Below the pieces are notes generated by a model. That model did no database searches, was not told the DNA's origin, and saw only the letters and a list, made by a program, of their open reading frames with translations. From a virus, in IMG/VR virus record IMGVR_UViG_3300049434_000093, positions 1 through 27,724 of that record: 27,724 nucleotides of DNA; one strand, 5' to 3'. A program made the translations under genes and the position numbers. Below are positions 7,527 to 15,137 of this stretch, piece after piece. Numbering within the stretch: position 1 is the stretch's first letter; every line of letters starts with the position of its first letter.

Positions 7527-7868
7527 CTAGCGGCGATAATAACCATCGCCGTCATCGTAGCGGTCGTAGCGGTCGTAGCGCCTGTCGTGCCGATGGTGGC
7601 GCCGCCGGGAATCGCGATAGTCGCGGCCGTAATAGATGCTGTAGCCCGGCGCATAGGCCGGATAATCATAGGCGGATGGATAGGCGTAGCCATAATCGTA
7701 GGGCGAATAGCCATAGCCGTAGGAAGGCCCATAGCCGTAACCGTAGCCGCCACCGCCGATCGAGACGCTGACGCTGGTGTGGCCGCGATGATAGCGTTGC
7801 GCGGCGGCCGGGGACGTGGCGAGCATCATCGCACCCACAGCGCCGGCGGCGAGGAGCAGTTTCTTCAT
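7527..7868 (-). CDS. Secreted Gly/Tyr-rich protein
   Basis: A 113-residue protein; I chose the start at 7868 because GGAGG sits about five bases upstream and the protein then begins with a standard signal peptide, MKKLLLAAGAVGAMMLATSPAAAQ, cleaved after AAA. The mature protein is low-complexity: serial GYGYGYGP and YGYGYSPYDYGYAYPSAYDYP, followed by a basic, His/Arg/Asp-rich tail (RRRHHRHDRRYDRYDRYDDGDGYYRR in outline). Tyr/Gly-rich secreted proteins of this kind are common in sphingomonad genomes and are of unknown role; a surface or adhesive function is possible. It is not a phage structural protein by appearance. Confidence 0.75.
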   Translation of the reverse strand: MKKLLLAAGAVGAMMLATSPAAAQRYHRGHTSVSVSIGGGGYGYGYGPSYGYGYSPYDYGYAYPSAYDYPAYAPGYSIYYGRDYRDSRRRHHRHDRRYDRYDRYDDGDGYYRR

Positions 7869-8123
7869 GACGAACCTCCGATCGGGCCGAACAGACACGC
7901 GGCCCATTAACCATCCAACGTCCCGGTCGACCGGGGGGTTGCGGAGATCGGACGAGGCGAAGGCTCAGCGCGGCAGGCGCATCGATCCGGCCGCCGCCGG
8001 CAAATCGCGCGACGGGCGGATCGGCAAGCCACGGCCGGATAGGCTCGGCGTATTGGAATCCGCGCTCGCCGCTTATATCGTCGCGAAAGGCGGGCCGCCC
8101 ATCACTCCGGCGCGGTGACCGCG

Positions 8124-8606
8124 CTATGCCGCGCCGCCGCCACCGCCCTCGGCGAGCAGGGCGTCGACGTCCGCGACGAATTCGGGGATGAAGCCCACGC
8201 TTTTGGCGCCGTTCCACCAGGCGCCGCCGCGCGGGGTCTTGAGCACGTCGCACAGCAACGGGCCCGCCGTCGCCTCGAACGTCCCTTTCGGGAAGACGCC
8301 GCGCTGCGTCCGGTCCCAGATGTGAAACGCAGCCCAGGCGTTCTCCTGCAGAAACTGCGCCAGTCTCAATTGGTCGGCTTCATCCAGTTGCCTGCGTCCG
8401 TGCAGCCCGGCCGTCATCAGCTCGGCAAGGTCCCGATCGCCGACGATCGCCATGCGGATCACCGTCCACTGCGCCATCGTATTGTTGTGCTCGTTGCGCT
8501 GGAGCGCGCCGGTATTCTGCCGGATCTGCAGGCCGACGAAGACGAGCGAGAGGATCACGCCGACCGTGCCGAGGATCGTCGCCGCATAGGACAATTGCTC
8601 GAGCAT
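8124..8606 (-). CDS. Hypothetical protein with one N-terminal membrane anchor
   Basis: A 160-residue protein. I chose the start at 8606 (MLEQLSYAATILG) because a run of six G lies just upstream and the hydrophobic segment AATILGTVGVILSLVFVGLQI at about 8-28 then forms an N-terminal anchor, followed by RQNTGALQRNEHNNTMAQW. This pattern (MLEQ, transmembrane helix, QIRQNT) belongs to a widespread but uncharacterised family of bacterial proteins with a helical soluble domain. The C-terminus ends in a Gly-rich run. It is the last gene of the chromosomal-looking island before the phage scaffold gene. Confidence 0.7.
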   Translation of the reverse strand: MLEQLSYAATILGTVGVILSLVFVGLQIRQNTGALQRNEHNNTMAQWTVIRMAIVGDRDLAELMTAGLHGRRQLDEADQLRLAQFLQENAWAAFHIWDRTQRGVFPKGTFEATAGPLLCDVLKTPRGGAWWNGAKSVGFIPEFVADVDALLAEGGGGGAA

Positions 8607-8845
8607 CGCGATTTCGCCCCCCACAAGCCGCTGTCGCCCAGCTAGAGCATGCGGGATTCCAATGCCACTCCCTGGACGTTCACCGGAATCGCCGGCTTCG
8701 GAAAAGGCGGAGGGCTTCGACAGGCTCGGCCCGAACCGTTCGAAACAGCAGGCCCGGCCACCATGGCAGAACCCGCCGCCAACCGGCCCCGCCGGAGCGG
8801 CTTCACCCGCGTCGCGAGACGCCATTTTCCCGAAAGAAGGACATC
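8607..8845. repeat. Intergenic sequence with a sphingomonad-type repeat
   Basis: No gene. Around 8715-8740 is GGCTTCGACAGGCTCGGC followed by CCGAAC, a form of the short intergenic repeat that I associate with many sphingomonad chromosomes and not with phage genomes. It marks the junction between the chromosomal-looking island and the returning phage genes. Confidence 0.5.
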
Positions 8846-9700
8846 ATGACAGAAGAGAGTGCGACCAATCCGGCCGAGGGCGAGGACAATGTTCCGGCAA
8901 TCCTCCCCGAGGCGCAGGAAGTCGAGCCGCAGGCCGTCGACAACGAGGCGGGCTTCGAGGGCGACGTGCCCGAGGAAGGCGACGAGATCGAGCATGACGG
9001 CCGGAAATATCTGGTCCCGAAGGCGCTGAAGCCGCTGCTGCTGATGCAGGCGGATTATACCAGGAAGACGCAGGAGGTCGCCGAGCAGCGCCGGGCCGTG
9101 ACGGCCGAGCGCCAGGCTCTGCACCAGACCTCGCAGGCGGAGCTGGACGCTTATGCCCGCGCCACCACGCTCGGGCAGCAGCTCGCCCAATATCAGCAAG
9201 TGGACTGGCGGGCCTGGCACGACAGCGACCCGTTCGCGGCCTCGGCCGCGACCAGCGAATATAATATGCTCCGGGACCAGCATCAGCAGGCCATCGGGCA
9301 GCTTTCGCAGCTGCACGGACAGCGGACCTTTCACGCGCAGCAGGACATTGCCAGGCGCATGGAAGCAGGCCGGGCCGCGCTGGCGAAGGAGATTCCCGGA
9401 TGGTCCGAAGACCTCAAGGCCAGGCTGATCGGCTTTGCCGCGGGCTACGGCTTCAGTCGCGACGAGCTCGACGACCTCGAAGCCGATCCCCGCGTCGCCA
9501 GGGTCCTTCACGCAGCCTTGAGCGGATCGAAGTCCGCGGAAACGGCAAGGAAGGTGCAGAACACGCTCGCGGCCCAGCAGGTCCAGCCGGCGGCATCGGT
9601 GAAGGCGCGCGGCGCCCCGCCGGCCGGGCTGGACGACCGACTGAGCGCCGACGAGTGGATGCGCCGACGCAACGCCCAGACCCGCAAATCGCGGGCCTGA
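8846..9700 (+). CDS. Phage head scaffolding protein
   Basis: A 284-residue, highly charged and helical protein placed 61 bases before the coat gene, the normal position for a scaffold that guides coat assembly and then leaves the prohead. The N-terminus is acidic (residues 1-55), then comes DGRKYLVPKALKPLLLMQADYTRKTQEVAEQRRAVTAERQALHQ in outline, a pattern seen in scaffold proteins that precede P22-type coats. A Gln-rich helical middle follows, and a basic C-terminus (WMRRRNAQTRKSRA) would fit the coat-binding helix-turn-helix end of P22 scaffold. Length is close to P22 gp8 (303). AGAAGGA precedes the ATG. There is no protease gene nearby, consistent with P22-like assembly, where scaffold is released intact. 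Confidence 0.8.
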   Translation: MTEESATNPAEGEDNVPAILPEAQEVEPQAVDNEAGFEGDVPEEGDEIEHDGRKYLVPKALKPLLLMQADYTRKTQEVAEQRRAVTAERQALHQTSQAELDAYARATTLGQQLAQYQQVDWRAWHDSDPFAASAATSEYNMLRDQHQQAIGQLSQLHGQRTFHAQQDIARRMEAGRAALAKEIPGWSEDLKARLIGFAAGYGFSRDELDDLEADPRVARVLHAALSGSKSAETARKVQNTLAAQQVQPAASVKARGAPPAGLDDRLSADEWMRRRNAQTRKSRA

Positions 9701-9761
9701 GCATCACCCCAACGGATCCGCGCCGCGAGGCGCCGACCCTCCCTCAGATGGAATTTTCACT

Positions 9762-10961
9762 ATGGCGAACACCCTACTGACTCCGACCGCGGTGACCCGC
9801 GAGGCATTGCGAATCCTCCACCAGAAGCTGACCTTCATCGGCAGCATCAACCGCCAATATGACGACAGCTTCGCCAAGGAAGGCGCGAAGATCGGCGACA
9901 CGCTGAAGATCCGGCTGCCCAACCAGTACACCGTCACCAGCGGCGCCACCCTGGTCACCCAGGACACGTCCGAAACCTCGGTGTCGCTCCAGGTCGCGAC
10001 CCAGAAGCATGTCGGCATGAACTTCACCTCGGCCGAGCTCACCATGTCGATGGACGATTTCTCGAAGCGGATCATCGAGCCGGCGATGGCCGTGCTTGCC
10101 GCCAATGTCGAAGCCGACGCGCTCGGCACGATGCGCAAGGACGTCTATCAGCAGGCCAACAACATAGCGGCGGCGATCACCTTCGCCAACGTGCTGGCCG
10201 GCCGGCGCAAATTGAACGACGCGCTCGCGCCGCCGGGCGACCGCACCGCGTTGCTCTCGTCGAACGACAGCGCCAATCTGGTGGACGCGCTGAAGGGCCT
10301 GTTCCAGGACGACGGCCAGATCGCGAAGCAATATCGCGAGGGCTATATGGGCCGAACGGCGGGTTTCGACTTCGCCGAATCCACCCATTTGTCGACCCAG
10401 ACCAGGGGCGCCGGCGACGCCGCTTATGTGGTCAACACCTCGTCCGGTGTCACCTCGGGCTCCGCCACCATCGCGGTCACGGCCGGCACGGGTACGATCA
10501 GGCAGGGCGAGGTGATCACCATCGCCGGGATCGACGGCGTTCATCCGGAATCGAAGGTCGATACCGGCGTGCTCCAGCAGTTCGTGGTCACCGCGGATTA
10601 TGCAGGCGGCGCCGGCAACATCACCGTTTCGCCGGTTCCGGTGACGTCGGGAGCGACCCAGAATGTCGTGATCAATTCGGCCGGCGCATCCAAGGCCGTG
10701 GTGATCGCCGGTACCGCCTCGACCAATTACGGCCAGTCGATGGTCTATCAGAAGGACGCCTTCACCTTCGCCACGGCCGATCTGGTCATGCCGAAGGGCG
10801 TCGATTGGGGCGCGCGGGAGGTCTATGACGGCATCTCGCTTCGCATCGTGCGCGATTACGACATCAACAACGATCGCCTGCCGACGCGGTGCGACATCCT
10901 TTACGGCTACAAGACGCTCCGGCCGCAGCTCGCCTGCCGCCTGGCGAACCTCGCCGGTTAG
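9762..10961 (+). CDS. P22-type major coat protein
   Basis: A 399-residue protein with the features of the P22 gp5 coat family: N-terminal MANTLLTPTAVTREALRILHQKLTFIGSINRQYDDSFAK in outline, IGDTLKIRLPNQY, then the long VGMNFTSAELTMSMDDFSKRIIEPAMAVLAANVE helix that corresponds to the HK97-fold spine. An Ig-like or telokin-type insertion would lie within the variable central part (about 220-300), where the sequence becomes beta-rich (SGSATIAVTAGTGTIRQGEVITIAGIDG). It is slightly shorter than P22 coat (430). The scaffold gene is immediately upstream. A strong intrinsic terminator follows within ten bases of the stop. Confidence 0.9.
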   Translation: MANTLLTPTAVTREALRILHQKLTFIGSINRQYDDSFAKEGAKIGDTLKIRLPNQYTVTSGATLVTQDTSETSVSLQVATQKHVGMNFTSAELTMSMDDFSKRIIEPAMAVLAANVEADALGTMRKDVYQQANNIAAAITFANVLAGRRKLNDALAPPGDRTALLSSNDSANLVDALKGLFQDDGQIAKQYREGYMGRTAGFDFAESTHLSTQTRGAGDAAYVVNTSSGVTSGSATIAVTAGTGTIRQGEVITIAGIDGVHPESKVDTGVLQQFVVTADYAGGAGNITVSPVPVTSGATQNVVINSAGASKAVVIAGTASTNYGQSMVYQKDAFTFATADLVMPKGVDWGAREVYDGISLRIVRDYDINNDRLPTRCDILYGYKTLRPQLACRLANLAG

Positions 10962-10967
10962 ACGGGA

Positions 10968-11000
10968 GGGGAGAGGCCTCGCGGCCTCTCCCCCATTTTT
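10968..11000 (+). terminator. Intrinsic terminator after the coat gene
   Basis: An 11-base-pair perfect stem, GGGGAGAGGCC and GGCCTCTCCCC, with a TCGC loop, followed by CA and TTTTT. This is the clearest terminator in the window and would end or reduce transcription after the coat gene. Confidence 0.88.
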
Positions 11001-11082
11001 ACGGTCCCATGCGTCAAGGCGGCGCCCAGAACCGGGGCGACGAGAAGCCGGTCGCAAATTGGTTGGGTGGAGCTCGCCGCAC

Positions 11083-11919
11083 ATGGCGCCGGCCGGGTCG
11101 TTGCGCTACCGAGTCCCCATGCCGAAATATCGTCTCACGACCAGCAGCGCCGGGCGCTTCCTCACGATTCCGACCGACGCCTATGTCGGAAAATCGATCG
11201 AGCTTTACGGCGAATGGTCGTTCGGCGAGATCCTCGCGCTTGGGAAATTCCTCCAGCCGACCGACAATGTGATCGAAGTCGGCGCGAACATCGGCGCTCA
11301 CACCGTCTTTCTGGCGCGCGATCTTTGCCCGAAAGGGCTCGTGCACGCTTTCGAGCCCCGGCGAGCGCTGTTCCAGCTCCTGTGCGCAAATCTGGCGCTC
11401 AACGACATGACCAACGTCTTCGCTCACCAGCTCGCGCTCGGCGAGGAGGAAGGGCTTCTCCTGGAAGGGCCGATGCCCGAGGATCGGACGATCAACGCCG
11501 GCGCATACACCCTCGGCGCGTTGCCCGGCTCGAGCGAGCGTATCCTGATCCGGCCGCTCGACAGCATGGCCGACGCGCTCGGAAAGACCGCCCTGATCAA
11601 GGCCGACGTCGAAGGCCACGAAATTGCGGTGATCAGGGGTGCCGCCGCGATCATCGCGCGCGATCGGCCGGCGCTCTATGTCGAGAACGATCGGCTCGAA
11701 CAGAGCGAGGCCCTGATCTCGCACATCATGGGCCTCGATTACGACCTCTATTGGCACATCGTGCCGCTGTTCCGGCCTGAAAATCACGCTGGCACGGCCC
11801 AGAACATTTTCGGCAGCATCGCGTCCTTCAACATGCTGTGCTTCCCGAGCGAGCGCGCTGCCCGGGTGTCGCACTTGCCGAGGATCTCGGATCCGGTTGT
11901 CCATCCGCTTCGCCGCTAG
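11083..11919 (+). CDS. FkbM-family SAM-dependent methyltransferase
   Basis: A 278-residue protein with the FkbM pattern: motif I VIEVGANIGAHT (about 63-74), HAFEP (about 88-92), a linker, then ALIKADVEGHEIAVIRGA and the following RPALYVEND strand. FkbM enzymes O-methylate sugars or other hydroxyls and are often found in polysaccharide and glycan loci. ATG 11083 has a GGTGGAG site ten bases upstream; ATG 11119 (MPKYRL) is a possible alternative but has no site. The gene lies between coat and adaptor, behind the coat terminator, so it is probably cargo rather than an assembly gene. Its presence close to four glycosyltransferases suggests that sugars added by those proteins may be methylated. 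Confidence 0.85.
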   Translation: MAPAGSLRYRVPMPKYRLTTSSAGRFLTIPTDAYVGKSIELYGEWSFGEILALGKFLQPTDNVIEVGANIGAHTVFLARDLCPKGLVHAFEPRRALFQLLCANLALNDMTNVFAHQLALGEEEGLLLEGPMPEDRTINAGAYTLGALPGSSERILIRPLDSMADALGKTALIKADVEGHEIAVIRGAAAIIARDRPALYVENDRLEQSEALISHIMGLDYDLYWHIVPLFRPENHAGTAQNIFGSIASFNMLCFPSERAARVSHLPRISDPVVHPLRR

Positions 11920-11964
11920 ACGCCGTTCGCCGGCGCCGGGCAGTCAACCAAACCCAGGAATCAG

Positions 11965-11983
11965 GCTGGAGCAGGCGAAGATC
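11965..11983. repeat. 19-base direct repeat copy 1 (duplicated piece of the adaptor gene)
   Basis: GCTGGAGCAGGCGAAGATC occurs here and again at 12665-12683, inside the head-tail adaptor gene, exactly 700 bases apart. Weaker similarity continues for about 25 more bases. The two copies bracket the DUF3597 gene, as if that gene arrived with a duplication or by replacement of the adaptor's 5' end. Confidence 0.7.
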
Positions 11984-11995
11984 CATGGCGTCGCC

Positions 11996-12021
11996 GGCGC
12001 CGCGACTTGAGCCGCGGCGCC
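11996..12021. terminator. Hairpin between convergent genes
   Basis: A perfect nine-base-pair stem, GGCGCCGCG and CGCGGCGCC, around an eight-base loop lies between the ends of the FkbM gene and the opposite-strand DUF3597 gene. No T-run follows on either strand, so it may be a weak or factor-assisted terminator. Confidence 0.4.
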
Positions 12022-12030
12022 TGGCGCGGC

Positions 12031-12435
12031 CTAACCTTGCAGGTCGGCGCTGACCCTTCCGCCGTTGGCGGCGAGCTGCCTCATCGCGTGCCGGTGCAGC
12101 CACATGTTCATCTCGGCGCTGCCGTCCAGGGCGCCGGTATAGCCGAGCTCGTGGGCAAGCGCCTTGCGGTTGTCCAGGCTGGAATCGATATCGAGCAGCT
12201 TCATCAGATCGACGATCGACGTCTTGTAGTCGGAGGGCTGGCCCTTCTGCGCGGCGAGCCCCGCGAGCACGGCGTCGACATCCACCGCCTGGGCCGGCGC
12301 TGCCGCCGGCGCGGCCGGAGCGGCGGGCGTGCTCATCTGCGGCATCGCGGCCGGTTGGGCGGCCGCGGGCTGGGCAGGCGCCGCCTGCTGGCTGTGGCCG
12401 AAAATGGCGTCCCTGATCGCTCCGAAAATGCTCAT
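12031..12435 (-). CDS. DUF3597 family protein
   Basis: A 134-residue protein on the strand opposite to the phage genes. It begins MSIFGAIRDAIFGH, then has an Ala/Pro/Gln linker of about 50 residues, then a compact helical domain (VDVDAVLAGLAAQKGQPSDY, SIVDLMKLLDIDSSLDNRKALAHELGYTG, MNMWLHRHAMRQLAANGG in outline). This is the DUF3597 arrangement; members are uncharacterised and occur in bacteria and some phages. I chose the start at 12435 because AGGAG lies about six bases upstream and the N-terminal MSIFG motif is typical. The last residues (GGRVSADLQ) match the usual C-terminus. It is inserted between FkbM and the adaptor gene. Confidence 0.8.
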   Translation of the reverse strand: MSIFGAIRDAIFGHSQQAAPAQPAAAQPAAMPQMSTPAAPAAPAAAPAQAVDVDAVLAGLAAQKGQPSDYKTSIVDLMKLLDIDSSLDNRKALAHELGYTGALDGSAEMNMWLHRHAMRQLAANGGRVSADLQG

Positions 12436-12590
12436 GATGCTCTCCTTCGGCGAGGCCGGGATGGCCGCGCACGCAAACCGCACAACGTGCCGCCGGAGTC
12501 GCGGTTTCGCGGGACTTCGCGGGATATGAACGACTTACCCCAATCGAGGCCGGCGCGAGACGGCCCAGCTCCGAAACGGAAGGAACCGGC

Positions 12591-13229
12591 ATGGCCACGC
12601 TCGACCAGCTTTATGCGCGCATCGTCCTGGACACGAACCGGGACGATATGGGCACCGGCGGCGAGCTGGAGCAGGCGAAGATCGACGCCGTCGCCGACGC
12701 GATCGAGGGCCATGCCGGCGAGCTGTTCTGGTTCAACCGCCTCGCGGGGGCCGCCGCGACCGTAGCCGGCGCCGCCACCCCTGCCCTGCCGGCCGGGATG
12801 CGGATCGCCGAGGTCGTGACATATCTCGGCAGGGCGCTGCGCAAGGTGCCGCTCGAGAAGATCCAGAAAGCCGAGAACAGCACGGCGCCGGTCACCGGGC
12901 CGCCATGCCTGTGGGCCGAGGATGGAACCGCGATCCATCTCTGGCCGATGCCGGACGCCGTCTATGCGCTTGCCGTCAGCGGCATCGCCGATCTCGGCGT
13001 CCCGGCGAGCTCGAATGCGTGGACGGTGGAGGGCTATCGGCTGATCCTCGCCGAGGCGAAGAAGATCCTGTGCCGGGGGCCGCTGCGCGATCCGGACGGC
13101 ATGGCGCTCGCCGCAGACGAGGCGCGCGAGGCGCTGACAAGATTGCGGCGCGAGACCCGCCGCCGCGGGACGGCGCCGCTCGCCGCCGATCTTCCCGCGC
13201 CGTCCGGCTTTTCCATTCTCGCCGGCTGA
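12591..13229 (+). CDS. Phage head-tail adaptor (connector) protein
   Basis: A 212-residue protein after the coat module. The start MATLDQLYARIVLDTNRDDMG, then IDAVADAIEGHAGELFWFNR, an ALPAGMRIAEVVTYL segment, and LWAEDGTAIHLWPMPDAVYAL with a helical C-terminus resemble the SU10/P22 gp4-type adaptor family that extends the portal and receives the tail. GGAAGGAA-like purines precede the ATG. The gene is followed eight bases later by the fibre-like gene. A piece of its 5' part is duplicated at 11965, upstream of DUF3597. The assignment is from pattern and position; a head-completion protein of another type is the alternative. Confidence 0.72.
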   Translation: MATLDQLYARIVLDTNRDDMGTGGELEQAKIDAVADAIEGHAGELFWFNRLAGAAATVAGAATPALPAGMRIAEVVTYLGRALRKVPLEKIQKAENSTAPVTGPPCLWAEDGTAIHLWPMPDAVYALAVSGIADLGVPASSNAWTVEGYRLILAEAKKILCRGPLRDPDGMALAADEAREALTRLRRETRRRGTAPLAADLPAPSGFSILAG

Positions 13230-13236
13230 TCGGGGG

Positions 13237-14433
13237 ATGCGCAACTTCTTCGAGCCCACCGCATCGTCCGCCTGGCTGCGGCAGGTGCTGACTTCGGTCC
13301 GCGCCGCGCTGGGCGACATCTGGCCGGCGCCGCTGCGGCTCAAACACTATGCGGCCGCCGATCTGCCGGCCGCGGCGGATTTTGCGCAGGGCCTGGCCTG
13401 GAACGCGACGGTTTCGCGGGTGACCTATTCGGACGGGGCGGGGTGGCAGCAGCTTCAGGCCTGGGATTCCACCCTGGCAGGGCTGGCGGCGCTGGACGCG
13501 GCGGCGGGAATCGTCGTGGAAACCGCCGCCGACACCTTCACCAAGCGGTCGCTGGCGGCCCCGGCGGCGGGCCTGACGATCGCGAACCCGGCGGGGACTG
13601 CCGGCAATCCGACCTTCGCTCTCGCCAACGATCTCGCCGCGCTCGAGGGGCTGGCGGGCAACGGCATCGCGGCCCGAACCGGAACGGATGCCTGGGCGGT
13701 GCGCACGATCACCGGCCCGGCCGCCGGCCTTTCGGTATCGAACGGGAACGGCGCGGCCGGCAACCCCACCCTGGGCCTCGCCAACGACCTCGCCGCGCTG
13801 GAGGCGCTGAGCGGCACGAGCACGATCTACTATCGCTCCGGCACGGATACGTGGTCGGCGGTGACGATCGCCGGCAATCTCGGCTTCTCCGCCGGCACTT
13901 TGGGCTCGGCGCTCGGCACGGCGGCGACGAAGGACAGCGGGACATCGGGGACGAAGGTTCCCTTGCTGGACGGCGCCAACACCTGGTCCGCCAGCCAGGT
14001 CTTTTCCGCCGGCGTGCGGCAGAGCGGCACCGCGATCCTGGCCATCGAGAACAGCGCCTCCGCTCTGCCCTCGGGGCGCACTGGCCCGGGCATCGAGCTC
14101 GGCATCGCCAGCGGCACCGGCCTGCTGCAGGCGTATGATCGAACCGCCGGGGCCTATATCAACATCACCTGGAGCGGCGCCCAGCACACATTCCAGACTA
14201 GTGGATCGACCAGGGCGACCTTGACCTCCGGCGCGCTCAACCTCGCGTCGGGCGTGGCGCTGCAGGTGAACGGCGCTCAGGTCGTCGCCGCCCGCATCGC
14301 CGGCTGGGCGGCGGCGACCAACAGCAAGAGCAGGGCGACGTTCGACACGACCACGGTGACGACGGCCCAGCTCGCGGCGCGGCTCGGCCAATTGATCGAC
14401 GACCTGATGGCGCACGGGCTGATCGGGACCTGA
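13237..14433 (+). CDS. Phage tail fibre-like protein with about 52-residue repeats
   Basis: A 398-residue protein rich in Ala, Gly, Thr and Ser. After an N-terminal segment (1-75) that may attach to the tail, residues 78-225 hold three imperfect repeats with the pattern ANDLAALEGLxGxG, RTGTDxWxxxTI, then AAGLxxxNxxGxAGNPTxxL. Such repeats are typical of trimeric phage fibres. The next part (about 225-340) is beta-rich with TSG-type turns, and the C-terminus ends in helices (TAQLAARLGQLIDDLMAHGLIG) that could serve trimer formation. The start follows GGGG near the adaptor stop. It likely contributes to host recognition. The four glycosyltransferase genes begin directly after it, so it is a candidate target for sugar addition, which is inference. 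Confidence 0.75.
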   Translation: MRNFFEPTASSAWLRQVLTSVRAALGDIWPAPLRLKHYAAADLPAAADFAQGLAWNATVSRVTYSDGAGWQQLQAWDSTLAGLAALDAAAGIVVETAADTFTKRSLAAPAAGLTIANPAGTAGNPTFALANDLAALEGLAGNGIAARTGTDAWAVRTITGPAAGLSVSNGNGAAGNPTLGLANDLAALEALSGTSTIYYRSGTDTWSAVTIAGNLGFSAGTLGSALGTAATKDSGTSGTKVPLLDGANTWSASQVFSAGVRQSGTAILAIENSASALPSGRTGPGIELGIASGTGLLQAYDRTAGAYINITWSGAQHTFQTSGSTRATLTSGALNLASGVALQVNGAQVVAARIAGWAAATNSKSRATFDTTTVTTAQLAARLGQLIDDLMAHGLIGT

Positions 14434-14474
14434 TTCAGCTTGCCGCAGAAAGGCGGGCGGGGCAGAATCGGGGG

Positions 14475-15074
14475 ATGAAGGTCGCGATCGCCGTTCCCTG
14501 CCACGGGGACACCAAGGCATGGTTCACGGAGTCGCTGGCGCGGCTCACGGCCGCCACGATGAAGTCGTCGCGCGGGCTGGAGCTGGAGACCTTCATTTGC
14601 AAGGGCTCCCGGGTCCATGAGGTGCGGAACACGCTGCACGGCTGGGCGATCGATTGGGGCGCGGACCATGTTCTCTGGGTGGACTCCGACCAGACCTTCC
14701 CGCGCGACGCACTGTTGAGGCTGCTGCTGCACAAGCGACCCGTCGTCGGGGCGAATATCAGGTGGCGGACGGAGGAGATTATCCCGACGGCGCTGATCGA
14801 AGGCGCGGACGGCAGCCTGACGCCAGTGGATACCACTCCTGAAAAGGCCGCATCTGGAATTCTGGAGGAAGTCGCCAGCATGGGCCTCGGCTTCTGCCTG
14901 GTCGATATGGCGGCGGCGAAAATACAGGATCCGCCCTTCGCCATGGTGGAGGGTGGAGAGGACCGCCACTATTTCGGCAAGCTGCGACAGGCCGGCGTGA
15001 AGCTCTACGTCGATCACGCCTTGTCCATGGAGGTGGGGCACATCCACGAAACGATCCTGACCTTTCCGCGCTGA
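14475..15074 (+). CDS. Glycosyltransferase-like protein, GT-A type (paralogue 1)
   Basis: A 199-residue soluble protein of the same family as the genes at 15138, 15859 and 18403. MKVAIAVPCHG is the nucleotide-binding first strand; HVLWVDSDQTFP contains the metal-binding DxD (D70-S-D72); MGLGFCLVD, then GGEDRHYFGKLRQAG and VDHALSMEVGHI supply the conserved catalytic-side motifs. The family transfers sugars from nucleotide donors to an unknown acceptor. There is no membrane helix, unlike O-antigen-modifying Gtr proteins. It lies 41 bases after the fibre-like gene on the same strand. A 44-base leader, TGATTCAGCTTGCC at 14431 and onward, recurs at the same distance before the gene at 15859. Confidence 0.8.
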   Translation: MKVAIAVPCHGDTKAWFTESLARLTAATMKSSRGLELETFICKGSRVHEVRNTLHGWAIDWGADHVLWVDSDQTFPRDALLRLLLHKRPVVGANIRWRTEEIIPTALIEGADGSLTPVDTTPEKAASGILEEVASMGLGFCLVDMAAAKIQDPPFAMVEGGEDRHYFGKLRQAGVKLYVDHALSMEVGHIHETILTFPR

Positions 15075-15078
15075 GTCT

Positions 15079-15097
15079 GTCGGGCGGCACGCCCGAC
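15079..15097. terminator. Hairpin between convergent glycosyltransferase genes
   Basis: GTCGGGC and GCCCGAC form a perfect seven-base-pair stem around GGCAC, five bases after the first glycosyltransferase stop. GGGGAAAAAG follows, so there is no U-run on the + strand. It may still limit transcription from either side between the two converging genes. Confidence 0.45.
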
Positions 15098-15137
15098 CGG
15101 GGAAAAAGCCTGGCGGGAGGCGCGGGTGGGAAGGAGC

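Noticed and set aside
7419-7910. Val/Ile-rich + strand frame
   Set aside because: It is the antisense of the Tyr/Gly-rich secreted protein gene, whose signal peptide and ribosome binding site are convincing.
9774-11084. Long - strand open frame opposite the coat gene
   Set aside because: Shadow of the coat gene; no domain and no ribosome binding site.
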